Part shown: piece by piece, positions 43,402 to 51,654 of the stretch
How the letters are laid out: every line of letters starts with the position of its first letter
How positions within the stretch are numbered: position 1 is the stretch's first letter
Source: Leptofilum sp965223285
GTDB lineage: Bacteria; Chloroflexota; Anaerolineae; Promineifilales; Promineifilaceae
NCBI RefSeq assembly: GCF_965223285.1
Contig: NZ_OZ244997.1
Span: forward strand, 3,472,001-3,536,000
Reading direction: 5' to 3'
DNA length: 64,000 nucleotides
Notes under the pieces: model-generated
The model's input: the letters and a program-made list of their open reading frames with translations, nothing else
The model's database searches: none
Told to the model about the DNA's origin: nothing
Made by a program: the position numbers and the translations under genes

Positions 43402-44310
43402 ATGAACGTTATTGAAGTACAAAACTTACGCAAAGAATATGGCAGCACCATCGCCGTAGACAACATCTCCTTTAATGTGGCGCAAGGCGAAATCTTTTGC
43501 ATTGTGGGGCCAAACGGTGCAGGCAAAAGCACCACCGTCGAATCGATCATGGGGCTGCGCCAGCCAGATAGCGGCCGTATCCGCGTTCTCGGTTTAGACC
43601 CACAAAAACAAGAGCATGAGCTACGCCAGCGCATTGGCATTCAGCTACAGCAAGCCGCCTTACCGGAGCGGCTCAAGGTGTGGGAAGCCCTCAATTTATA
43701 CAGTGCCTTCTACGACAAAACCGTCTCTTGGGAAAAACTGCTAGAAGATTGGGGCCTCACCGAAAAGCGCACAACCAACTTCAAGAATCTATCTGGTGGG
43801 CAAAAGCAGCGGCTCTTTATTGCCCTGGCCTTGCTAAATGACCCCGAACTCGTCTTTTTGGATGAGCTGACCACCGGACTAGACCCGCAGGCCCGTCGCG
43901 CCACCTGGGATGCCGTTCGCGCCATTCGTGACCAGGGCAAAACGGTGGTGCTGGTAACACACTTCATGGACGAGGCGGAAGAGTTAGCCGACCGCATTGC
44001 CATCATCGACCAAGGCAATGTTGTCGCATTGGATACACCCAGCGCACTTATTCAAAGTTTGAACGCAGACACCCGCGTCCGCTTCACCAACTACAACGGG
44101 TATGATCCGCAGCAGCTACGCATCGTTACAGGCGTCACGGATGTGGAGCAGCGGGGTAAGCAGGTGATTGTGCAGGGCAACGGTGCGTTGCTGGCGCACG
44201 TCGCCACCGCCCTGGCGGAGCATGACATCACGCCCACTGACCTGCGCGTGGAGCAGGCCGATCTGGAAGATGTATTTTTGGCCCTCACTGGCCGCAGTAT
44301 CAGAAATTGA
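43402..44310 (+). CDS. ABC transporter ATP-binding protein (ABC-2 exporter)
   Basis: The 302-residue ATPase has Walker A 'GPNGAGKSTT', Q-loop 'IGIQLQQA', signature 'NLSGGQKQRL', Walker B 'LVFLDELTTGLD' and the switch His in 'LVTHFMDEAE'. A C-terminal extension of ~90 residues is typical of DrrA/CcmA-like export ATPases. AGAGG lies 7-8 bp before the ATG. It pairs with the ABC-2 permease 100 bp downstream. Confidence 0.93.
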   Translation: MNVIEVQNLRKEYGSTIAVDNISFNVAQGEIFCIVGPNGAGKSTTVESIMGLRQPDSGRIRVLGLDPQKQEHELRQRIGIQLQQAALPERLKVWEALNLYSAFYDKTVSWEKLLEDWGLTEKRTTNFKNLSGGQKQRLFIALALLNDPELVFLDELTTGLDPQARRATWDAVRAIRDQGKTVVLVTHFMDEAEELADRIAIIDQGNVVALDTPSALIQSLNADTRVRFTNYNGYDPQQLRIVTGVTDVEQRGKQVIVQGNGALLAHVATALAEHDITPTDLRVEQADLEDVFLALTGRSIRN

Positions 44311-44316
44311 GCGAGT

Positions 44317-44395
44317 AGCTAGTTTGTTAGTGGCTAGTTGCTTCTGTAATTGACTAGCCACTAACCACCAGCCACTATTGCCACTAACCATTATT
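44317..44395. repeat. 'GTAGCTAGTGGC' hairpin repeat
   Basis: GTTAGTGGCTAGTTGCTTCT and AGCCACTAACCACCAGCCAC arms form an imperfect hairpin between the ATPase and permease genes. Confidence 0.65.
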
Positions 44396-44409
44396 AACGA
44401 GGAAACCTA

Positions 44410-45147
44410 ATGAACGCTTTACGAAAAATGACCTGGGTTGAATTTAAGCTGGCTTTGCGTGAGCCAATTGCCACCTTTTTTACGCTGGTTTTTCCAGTTT
44501 TGATTTTATTCCTGTTTGGCAGCATTTATGGCAACGAGCCGTCTGAATTTTTGGGCGGGCGGGGCAACGTAGATAACTCGGTGCCTGGCTACATTGCCAT
44601 GGTAATTGCCACCACGGGCATGATGAGCCTGCCCATTGGCTTGGCCACTTACCGCGAATTGGGCGTACTGCGCCGCTACCGAGCCACGCCACTGCGTCCG
44701 CAAACATTGCTAGGGGCACGTATTATCGTCCACACAGTTATTTCTGTAATTGGGTCTGCTATTTTAATCACTGCTGGCGTACTGATATACGATATGGTGC
44801 TGCCAGTGAACGTTCCGGCCGTCATTCTGGCTTTTTTGCTGGGCAATGTGGGCTTTTTGGCGGTTGGCTTTTTGCTCGCCAGCGTGCTGCCGAATGCGAA
44901 TACGGCAACGGCCGTTGGCATGGCCGTGCTGTATCCAATGTTATTCTTGTCCGGGGCTGGCCTGCCCCGCGAAATTTTGCCCGACAATTTGGTGAAGTTT
45001 GGCAACTTCCTGCCGCTTACGCATGTGGTGGATTTGCTGAAGGACGTTTGGTACAGCAACACCTGGAACATCACACCGATTGCCGTCATTGTAGGGATGA
45101 CTTTGTTGGCTGGTGCGCTGTCTGTACGCACTTTCCGCTGGGAGTAG
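44410..45147 (+). CDS. ABC-2-type permease
   Basis: The 245-residue permease has about six transmembrane helices and the ABC-2 motif region 'RYRATPLRPQTLLGAR' and 'LYPMLFLSGAGLPREILP'. It is the partner of the preceding ATPase. ABC-2 exporters of this size export drugs, peptides or lipids; the substrate is unknown. It is followed by a perfect 33-bp hairpin. Confidence 0.9.
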   Translation: MNALRKMTWVEFKLALREPIATFFTLVFPVLILFLFGSIYGNEPSEFLGGRGNVDNSVPGYIAMVIATTGMMSLPIGLATYRELGVLRRYRATPLRPQTLLGARIIVHTVISVIGSAILITAGVLIYDMVLPVNVPAVILAFLLGNVGFLAVGFLLASVLPNANTATAVGMAVLYPMLFLSGAGLPREILPDNLVKFGNFLPLTHVVDLLKDVWYSNTWNITPIAVIVGMTLLAGALSVRTFRWE

Positions 45148-45152
45148 TTGAT

Positions 45153-45185
45153 AGGTGACAGGCACTTTGAAAGTGCCTGTCACCT
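45153..45185. repeat. Perfect 16-bp-arm hairpin
   Basis: AGGTGACAGGCACTTT and its exact complement around a single central base. There is no U-run, so it is a repeat-type hairpin more than a classical terminator. Confidence 0.75.
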
Positions 45186-45219
45186 CCGCAAACGGTATTA
45201 GGTTATAATGATGCACACC

Positions 45220-46890
45220 ATGACCCAAGAAACGGCCGTTGCCACCCCCGCACCTCCCCACAGCCACCGCCTTAAAACTTGGCTGGCCGAACTGCGCGAT
45301 GTGAAGTGGCCCTGGGTTACCTTTCCTGGGCTGGCTATTGTTCTCATCAACGTGGTGGTCATTGGCACTATCATTTCTATCTACGCGTCGATTGTTTCCA
45401 TAGACCTGCAATCCCCCGAACAGACCGCCGAAGCAGTGAGCAGCGGAGCCGTCGTTATTGGCACCTACGCCTCCCCGGTATCCCAATTTTTCATTACGAT
45501 TCTTATTTCATTTTGGGTGTGCAAGCGACAAGGAACGGCCGTTTTTTGGTATGGGCTGCTTATCGGCATTGTCAGCGGCATTGCCACTGCCTTCCAGGTA
45601 GCTCTATTTGCTGGTGTCCCGCTGCACTTTCTCTTTGATTTTACGCTTCTCACCTTTTTGCCTGTGCCCATGCTGGCAGGTTGGCTTGGCGCACGGCGCA
45701 GCCAGAAGGTGCTGGCTGGGCAGCAGCGTCTTTACCTCACCAGCCAGGCCATCGCCCAAGCTCCAACCCCTAATGCGATTGTAAATGCCATCGGTACGCA
45801 TTTGGCCACCGCCAACGTGAACCAAATTGGTTTGTGGGAGATTTTGCTGCAAGGGGACGGCGGTCGCCCAACGGCCGTATCCCTCCTCGCCGCCTGGACC
45901 GCCAAACAAGATGAAAGCTGGCAGCCGGGCTTGCAGCTTACCGCCGACACCACCCATTCACTCACCCGCCTTTCACCAGAATCCAGCCTGCAAATCAAAG
46001 CGATTGAGCTACCGGACACCGAAAAGCGAAGCTGGGAAGCGTTGGGCGCGCGCTCTGCCCTGCTCATTCCCCTGGTAACGCCCACGGGAAGCTGGGTTGG
46101 CCTGCTCACCGTCACCTCCCCTGCCAGCGGTGGCCTTTCGCGCAGCAGCGAGCAGGATTTTGTGACCATTGCCGCGCAAGTGGCGCTGGTTTTGGATAAT
46201 TTACGCTTGGTGGCTCAGGCAAAGGAAACGGCCGTGCTGCGCGAACGTCAGCGCATGGCGCGAGAAATCCACGACACGCTGGCGCAAGGCTTTACCAGCA
46301 TTGTGATGCACCTGGAAGCGGCCGAACAAGCCCTGCCCGACGACCCTAACACCCTCACCCGCCACATCACCCAGGCCAAAAGCACGGCCCGAGACAACCT
46401 GACCCAAGCCCGCCGCGTGGTGGAAGATTTGCGCCCGGAAGTGCTGGAAAGTGCGCCGCTGTTCCAAGCCATCGAGCGGGTTGTAGAGCGATGGGCGCAG
46501 CATAGCGGCATTCTCGCCACGTTTAAGATGACGGGGCAGGTACAGCCGCTGCACCCGGAGGTGGAAGTGACGCTGTTACGCGCCACGCAGGAAGCGTTGG
46601 CCAACGTGCGCAAACATGCCCAGGCCAGCGAGACGCAGGTAACGCTCTCATATCTGGGGGACGTGGTCATTTTGGATGTGCAGGACGATGGTCGCGGGTT
46701 TGCGGCGGAAAATGGACAGGCTGGAACGGCAGCCTCGGCTCACTCAGGACAGGCCGTGTCCGGCGGGTTTGGTTTGGTAGCCATGCGGCAGCGCATAGAT
46801 GAACTGGCGGGCGAGTTGGTGATTGAATCTGACCCGGCCGAAGGCACCACGCTGATGGTTAGCATCCCCACAGGAGCGCAGCCGCAATGA
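45220..46890 (+). CDS. NarL-type sensor histidine kinase with GAF domain (first of two)
   Basis: The protein of about 556 residues has four transmembrane helices (up to about residue 160), a GAF-like domain (about 170-330), a HisKA_3 dimerisation domain with the phospho-His in 'REIHDTLAQGF', and an HATPase domain ('EALANVRKHAQAS', 'VQDDGRGF', 'GFGLVAMRQRI'). TATAAT lies at 45204-45209; ATGs at 45208 and 45211 overlap or abut it, so 45220 is the likely start, possibly leaderless. Its stop overlaps the second kinase start. Confidence 0.88.
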   Translation: MTQETAVATPAPPHSHRLKTWLAELRDVKWPWVTFPGLAIVLINVVVIGTIISIYASIVSIDLQSPEQTAEAVSSGAVVIGTYASPVSQFFITILISFWVCKRQGTAVFWYGLLIGIVSGIATAFQVALFAGVPLHFLFDFTLLTFLPVPMLAGWLGARRSQKVLAGQQRLYLTSQAIAQAPTPNAIVNAIGTHLATANVNQIGLWEILLQGDGGRPTAVSLLAAWTAKQDESWQPGLQLTADTTHSLTRLSPESSLQIKAIELPDTEKRSWEALGARSALLIPLVTPTGSWVGLLTVTSPASGGLSRSSEQDFVTIAAQVALVLDNLRLVAQAKETAVLRERQRMAREIHDTLAQGFTSIVMHLEAAEQALPDDPNTLTRHITQAKSTARDNLTQARRVVEDLRPEVLESAPLFQAIERVVERWAQHSGILATFKMTGQVQPLHPEVEVTLLRATQEALANVRKHAQASETQVTLSYLGDVVILDVQDDGRGFAAENGQAGTAASAHSGQAVSGGFGLVAMRQRIDELAGELVIESDPAEGTTLMVSIPTGAQPQ

Positions 46891-48107
46891 GTCAAGAGAA
46901 ATTAGCAACCCAACCGATGAGCGATAGGGAATTATGGATTCGTTCTGTTTGGCTATGGTCAACGGTTTTTGTCCTGTCCTTTGTGGCGGCTTTTAGCGTC
47001 TATTTTTTCGAGAACGGCCGTACCGAGGAACTGCCCCTGGTTATCGCCCTGACGCTTGGCGTAATTGGCTGGCATTTGGGCGCGATGTGGCGCTTTGGCC
47101 GCCAACTAAATTTCCGCGAAGACCTACGATTAACCATACCATATACTGTCGGGCAGGTTCTGTTTTGGATAGCCCTGGTTCAGGTCGATGAGGCGTTTTA
47201 TTTTGGTTTAGCGGGGGTGTTTAGCCAACTGTTCTTTACGCTGCCTATGCTCTTTGCAGCGATTTTTTCAATTGTAGTAGCCATACTCATTGTGCTGTTG
47301 CAAACGGTCTTGGATGGGCAGCCATTCTCCTGGACGCTGATGCTGTTTTATACCATTCCCACAGGCATTGGCATTGGCATGGGTGTCTGGCTCAATGCCA
47401 TCATGCGCCAAAGCCAGGATCGCAAACAGTTGGCCGAAGAATTGCAGGCAACACGCAATGAATTGGCACAATCTGAGCGTCTTGCTGGGGTATTGGCCGA
47501 GCGGCAGCGGCTGGCCCACGAAATTCACGACACGTTGGCGCAGGGCTTTATTAGCATCATCATGAATTTGGAAACGGCCGAACAAGCCCTGACCGACCCC
47601 AACAGCAACGCTGCCCGCCAAATTCAGCACGCCAAAGAAACCGCCCGCCATAATTTGCAGCAAGCCCGCCGTGTCGTCGCTGATCTGCGCCCCGAATCAT
47701 TAGAAAACAATTCCTTGCCTGCGGCCATCGAACGCACCGTGCAGCGGTGGAGCCAACGCCACAGCATTGCCGCCACCATGCAAACCACCGGCACGCCGCT
47801 GCCACTGCACCCCGACGTAGACGTGACGCTGCTGCGGGCCACGCAGGAAGCATTAGCCAATATTCACAAACACGCTCAGGCACAGCAAGTCAGCGTCACG
47901 CTCTCTTACATGGGGGATTCAGTGCTGCTAGACGTGCAGGATGACGGCGTGGGGCTGAACGGCGCGAAGCCATCCCCGTTTGGCGGTGGCTTTGGGCTGC
48001 AAGCGATGCGCGAACGCGCCGCCCAGTTTGGCGGTGAGCTGCTGCTGGAAAGCGACCCAGACGGCGGGACGACGGTGGTAGTGAAAATACCAATTGAAGG
48101 AGATTAG
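46887..48107 (+). CDS. NarL-type sensor histidine kinase (second of two)
   Basis: The 406-residue kinase has about five or six transmembrane helices (residues 20-175), then HisKA_3 with the phospho-His in 'AHEIHDTLAQGF' and an HATPase domain ('EALANIHKHAQA', 'VQDDGVGLN', 'GFGLQAMRERA'). There is no GAF domain. It is coupled to the first kinase by an ATGA overlap, and the kinase cores are close homologues, implying gene duplication with a swapped sensor. The response regulator is directly downstream. Confidence 0.9.
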   Translation: MSQEKLATQPMSDRELWIRSVWLWSTVFVLSFVAAFSVYFFENGRTEELPLVIALTLGVIGWHLGAMWRFGRQLNFREDLRLTIPYTVGQVLFWIALVQVDEAFYFGLAGVFSQLFFTLPMLFAAIFSIVVAILIVLLQTVLDGQPFSWTLMLFYTIPTGIGIGMGVWLNAIMRQSQDRKQLAEELQATRNELAQSERLAGVLAERQRLAHEIHDTLAQGFISIIMNLETAEQALTDPNSNAARQIQHAKETARHNLQQARRVVADLRPESLENNSLPAAIERTVQRWSQRHSIAATMQTTGTPLPLHPDVDVTLLRATQEALANIHKHAQAQQVSVTLSYMGDSVLLDVQDDGVGLNGAKPSPFGGGFGLQAMRERAAQFGGELLLESDPDGGTTVVVKIPIEGD

Positions 48108-48158
48108 AGATTAGAGATTGGAGACTGAACAATCTCTAATCTCCAGTCTCCAATCTCC
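48105..48158. repeat. 'GGAGATTAGAGATT' hairpin repeat
   Basis: GATTAGAGATTGGAGACTG ... AATCTCTAATCTCCAGTCTC forms a stem of over 15 bp between the second kinase and the response regulator. Confidence 0.8.
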
Positions 48159-48174
48159 CTGTGACGGGAGAATT

Positions 48175-48810
48175 ATGGACACAATACGCTTAATTTTGGT
48201 AGATGATCACCCCGTTGTGCGGGAAGGGCTGGCGGGGATGCTGGCTGGGCAAGCCGATTTTGATGTGATAGCCACCGCTACCGATGGAGCAGAAGCGGTG
48301 CGGCTGGATGCCCAATACCAGCCAGACGTGATCTTGATGGATTTGCGGATGCCGGGCATGGATGGGGTGACGGCCATTGGGGAGATTAAAGGGAAACGGC
48401 CGTCTGCCAACATCCTCGTCCTCACCACCTACGATAGCGACGCCGATATATTACGCGCCATCGAAGCGGGGGCCACCGGCTACCTGCTTAAAGACACCCC
48501 CCGCGAAGAGCTGTACCGCGCCATTCGCGCCGCTGCCAACGGTGAATCCGTGCTGGCTCCCGCCGTTGCCGCCCGCCTCATGACCCGCATGCGCGCCCCC
48601 GCCGAAGAAAACCTGAGCGCCCGCGAGATTGAAGTGCTGCAACTGGTCGCCAAAGGGGCTAGCAACCGGGAAATTGGGAAGAGTTTGCACATCAGCACCG
48701 CCACCGTCAAGACCCACCTCATTCACATCTTCAATAAGCTGGGGGTAGCTGATCGGACAGCGGCCGTAACCGTTGCCCTAGAACGGCAAATCATCACCCT
48801 CAACCGTTAA
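48175..48810 (+). CDS. NarL/LuxR-family response regulator
   Basis: The 211-residue regulator has a receiver domain with the acidic pocket 'VDDH', the phospho-Asp in 'VILMDLRMPGMDG', Thr in 'VLTTYDSD' and Lys in 'LLKDTPREE'. A LuxR-type HTH follows (about residues 145-205: 'LSAREIEVLQLVAKGASNREI' in part). GGGAG lies 4 bp before ATG 48175; the longer frame from 48118 would run through the repeat. It presumably receives phosphate from either upstream kinase and controls the flanking ABC exporters. Confidence 0.93.
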   Translation: MDTIRLILVDDHPVVREGLAGMLAGQADFDVIATATDGAEAVRLDAQYQPDVILMDLRMPGMDGVTAIGEIKGKRPSANILVLTTYDSDADILRAIEAGATGYLLKDTPREELYRAIRAAANGESVLAPAVAARLMTRMRAPAEENLSAREIEVLQLVAKGASNREIGKSLHISTATVKTHLIHIFNKLGVADRTAAVTVALERQIITLNR

Positions 48811-48893
48811 TTTTTGGTAACCAATCCCCACATTTTTGCGTAAAGCTGCCATAAAATATGATATGATCGGCACTGCATCTAGCCATAAGCAGC

Positions 48894-48925
48894 AACCTCC
48901 CGGAGGTTTAAACCACCGGGAGGTT
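48894..48925. repeat. 'AACCTCCCGG' hairpin
   Basis: AACCTCCCGG and CCGGGAGGTT arms (10 bp) around a 12-bp centre, in the 129-bp gap before the second ABC ATPase. No U-run follows. Confidence 0.65.
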
Positions 48926-48939
48926 ATCGAAGGGAAAAC

Positions 48940-49719
48940 ATGACGAATTGGGCCATTGAAACGCGGGGGCTGACCCGCCATTTTGATAAAAAAGTAGCGG
49001 TAGATAATCTTGATCTGACAGTAAACACGGGGGAGTTTTTTGGCTTTTTGGGGCCAAATGGGGCGGGTAAAAGCACCACCATCAACATGCTGGTGGGTTT
49101 GCTGCGCCCCACCAGCGGCACGGCGCTTATTGACGGCATTGATATGTGGGAAGACCCTTTGGCGGCTAAAGCGCGCATCGGCGTTTTGCCGGAGGGAATG
49201 CAGCTTTACCAGCGGCTGACGGCGCGGGAGTACGTGCGCTTCTCTGGCACGATGTATGGCGTACCCAAAGGCGAAGTGGAGCAGCGCACCGACGAACTGC
49301 TAGACCTGCTCACCCTTACCGATGACGCCAACAAACTGATTGTGGATTATTCGCACGGGATGCGGAAGAAGACGGCACTGGCGGCGGCGATTATCCACGC
49401 ACCCCGTGTTCTCTTTTTGGACGAACCGTTTGAGGGGATTGACGCGATTTCCGGCCGGATCATTCGGGATGTGCTGGGGCGGCTGCGCGAGCATGGCACC
49501 ACTATCTTTTTCTCGTCGCACATTTTGGAAGTGGTGGAGCGGTTGTGTACGCGAGTGGCGGTGATTGATGACGGCCGTCTGGTCGCTCAGGGCAGCATGG
49601 CCGAGTTACGCCACCAGGCTGAAACCGGGGATGAAACGACGCTGGAAGAGATTTTCTTGCGTGCTGTGGGTGCCTCCAGCGATTTGCACGCCGAAGGTAG
49701 GTTGTCATGGCTGCGCTAG
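48940..49719 (+). CDS. ABC transporter ATP-binding protein (second exporter)
   Basis: The 259-residue ATPase has Walker A 'GPNGAGKSTTIN', Walker B 'VLFLDEPFEGID', the switch His in 'FFSSHILEVVE', and a divergent signature 'YSHGMRKK' where LSGGQ is usual. It overlaps the following permease gene by 13 bp, so the two are translated together. It is a different subclass from the ATPase at 43402. Confidence 0.92.
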   Translation: MTNWAIETRGLTRHFDKKVAVDNLDLTVNTGEFFGFLGPNGAGKSTTINMLVGLLRPTSGTALIDGIDMWEDPLAAKARIGVLPEGMQLYQRLTAREYVRFSGTMYGVPKGEVEQRTDELLDLLTLTDDANKLIVDYSHGMRKKTALAAAIIHAPRVLFLDEPFEGIDAISGRIIRDVLGRLREHGTTIFFSSHILEVVERLCTRVAVIDDGRLVAQGSMAELRHQAETGDETTLEEIFLRAVGASSDLHAEGRLSWLR

Positions 49720-51419
49720 GCGAACCCACCCCCGCCCGCTCACAGGTAGGCACGCTGTTCCGCATTCGGGGCAAGCTGACGGTGCGCCAATTTTCCCGCG
49801 AGCGAGGGCGCATCATTGGCGCAATTTTGGTCATCCTGATATTTGGCCCGATGATTATTGCCGCGGCTGTGGGTTCAGCTATTGGCTACCGAAATTTGGA
49901 AGGGCAATGGCCGACGGCTCTGTTTGGCGGTATCATGGTGGCCCTCTGGCTGCTGTGGCTTGGCTTCCCCATCGTAGCCACATCTATCAACGAAAGTGCC
50001 GACATCACCCGGCTGCTCGTCTTCCCCATCTCCCGGCGCGACCTCATTTTGAGCACGCTGCTAGGCACGCTGTTTGATTACCCTACCTACTTGATGCTGC
50101 CACTATTTGTAGCGGCGTTCATTGGATTCGGGTTTACGATTGCGTTTCCGGTGGTCATTTTGGCGATTTTGCTGTGCTATGGACATATGGTAATTATTGG
50201 GCAATTCATCTCGGTGGCGATTGGCGGCATTTTGCAGAGCCGCCGCTTTCGGGATATTGCCATCGTTTTAGCTTCTCTTTTAGGTCTCCCTTGTTACTTC
50301 ATCAACGTGACTTTCCAAAGCGGCATGGAGCGGTTTATGGATTCGCTTTCGCCAGGTCAGGAGGAGGCGTTTGCTGAATCATTTGCTACGTTTCAGCCGC
50401 TGAACATTTTGCAATGGTTTCCCACAGGTGCGCCAGCGCGGGCGGTTGAGCAGGCGTTGGCCGGTTCTTGGGGAACGGCCGTCCTCTGGTTGCTTTATTC
50501 GGCCGTCATATTGGCGGCACTTACCTGGGTCTGGTCTCAGTTGCTCAATCGGCTAGCTACTGGCGGCGGCTTCCTCATCGGCGGACGGCCGCAGGCAGAA
50601 AAAGAGAAGCCAGCGGCGCAAAAAACAAATCGTGGCTCCATTTTAGACGTGCTGCCGCATGATTTGGCGGTGTTGGTAGGCAAGGAGACACGCTCCGTGT
50701 GGCGCGTGCCGCAGCGGCGCGTGGGCTTGCTGCAAGGCGTGCTGGTGCCATTTTTTATGATGGGGCCATTCCTGTTTTCTGGGGGCAACGTTTCGGGGGG
50801 TCTATCGGCCATTCCTAGCTGGTTTGCATTGACGATGCCAATTTACGCTCTCTTTTTGAGCTGGGTCAACTCGCAAAATATGTTGGCTTGGGAAGGTCGC
50901 GGCTTGCCATCGCTATTGTTAACGCCTCACCCACGCTGGCGTCTCTTTTTGGCGAAAGGAATTGTCTTCTTTTTCCTAAGTGGCATACCGTATTTAATTG
51001 TGTCTGGCCTGGTCGCCATTTTCGTTGGCGGCTGGGTTTCTAGCGTGGCCATCCCTGTCGGTTTGGGAATGGTTTTGGCAGCGATTTCAGTAACGGCCGT
51101 TACCTCTGTCCTCTTCCCCATTCCCATCAATCTGGAAGCCAAACGTACCCGAGGCGCGTTCCAATCTGGTGGCAATTTCAAAACAGGCTGCGCCTCCATT
51201 ACCATTATCCCGATCGGCATCGCGGTTGTAAATTTGCCGGCTGGGGCTTTGCTGGGGCTGGCTTTCTACTTCGACTTACCCTGGCTGGGTGGCGTGGCGG
51301 CACTGGTGAGCCTTGTTTTGGGGGCTGCCTTGCTGTACGGCGGCTGTCATTTGGCTGGTAATCTGCTGATGGAACGAGAGCCGGAGCTAGTAGCAACGAT
51401 GAAACTTCCGGAAGAGTAG
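49707..51419 (+). CDS. Large ABC-2-type permease, two-part
   Basis: The 570-residue membrane protein has about twelve to fourteen hydrophobic helices in two sets separated by a charged loop near residues 300-320 ('KEKPAAQKTNRGS'), twice the usual size of ABC-2 permeases. It has 'LLVFPISRRDLILSTLLGTL', a segment also seen in ABC-2 type membrane proteins with M-subunit fold. It is the partner of the overlapping ATPase; the substrate is unknown. Confidence 0.82.
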   Translation: MAALGEPTPARSQVGTLFRIRGKLTVRQFSRERGRIIGAILVILIFGPMIIAAAVGSAIGYRNLEGQWPTALFGGIMVALWLLWLGFPIVATSINESADITRLLVFPISRRDLILSTLLGTLFDYPTYLMLPLFVAAFIGFGFTIAFPVVILAILLCYGHMVIIGQFISVAIGGILQSRRFRDIAIVLASLLGLPCYFINVTFQSGMERFMDSLSPGQEEAFAESFATFQPLNILQWFPTGAPARAVEQALAGSWGTAVLWLLYSAVILAALTWVWSQLLNRLATGGGFLIGGRPQAEKEKPAAQKTNRGSILDVLPHDLAVLVGKETRSVWRVPQRRVGLLQGVLVPFFMMGPFLFSGGNVSGGLSAIPSWFALTMPIYALFLSWVNSQNMLAWEGRGLPSLLLTPHPRWRLFLAKGIVFFFLSGIPYLIVSGLVAIFVGGWVSSVAIPVGLGMVLAAISVTAVTSVLFPIPINLEAKRTRGAFQSGGNFKTGCASITIIPIGIAVVNLPAGALLGLAFYFDLPWLGGVAALVSLVLGAALLYGGCHLAGNLLMEREPELVATMKLPEE

Positions 51420-51423
51420 AAAT

Positions 51424-51470
51424 AGTAGCTGGCGGCTAGCACCAAACCAGCCACCAGCTACTAGCTCACA
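51424..51470. repeat. 'GTAGCTGGCGGCTAG' hairpin repeat
   Basis: TAGTAGCTGGCGGCTAGC and GCCACCAGCTACTAGCT form an imperfect hairpin just after the permease stop. Confidence 0.65.
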
Positions 51471-51525
51471 ACATCGACAATTCCCCCCGCTTTACACTAT
51501 AATGCAGCCACTTTTTTTCATCTAT

Positions 51526-51637
51526 GTAAAAGCGGGAAAGTTTTTGAAAATGAGAAAAGCCATTTCTCCCGCTTTTACTTGAGCAAATCACAACAAAGAA
51601 GGGTCTCTTATATTAAAAACCTTCTTGTGATTTGCTT
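51526..51637. repeat. Double-hairpin repeat, copy 1
   Basis: Two adjacent hairpins: GTAAAAGCGGGA with TCCCGCTTTTAC (51526-51578), and GCAAATCACAACAAAGAAGG with CCTTCTTGTGATTTGC (51583-51635). The junction sequence recurs, inverted, at 60650-60670. It lies just upstream of the Lon-like protease gene. Confidence 0.7.
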
Positions 51638-51654
51638 AACCTGCGGAGAGTTTC

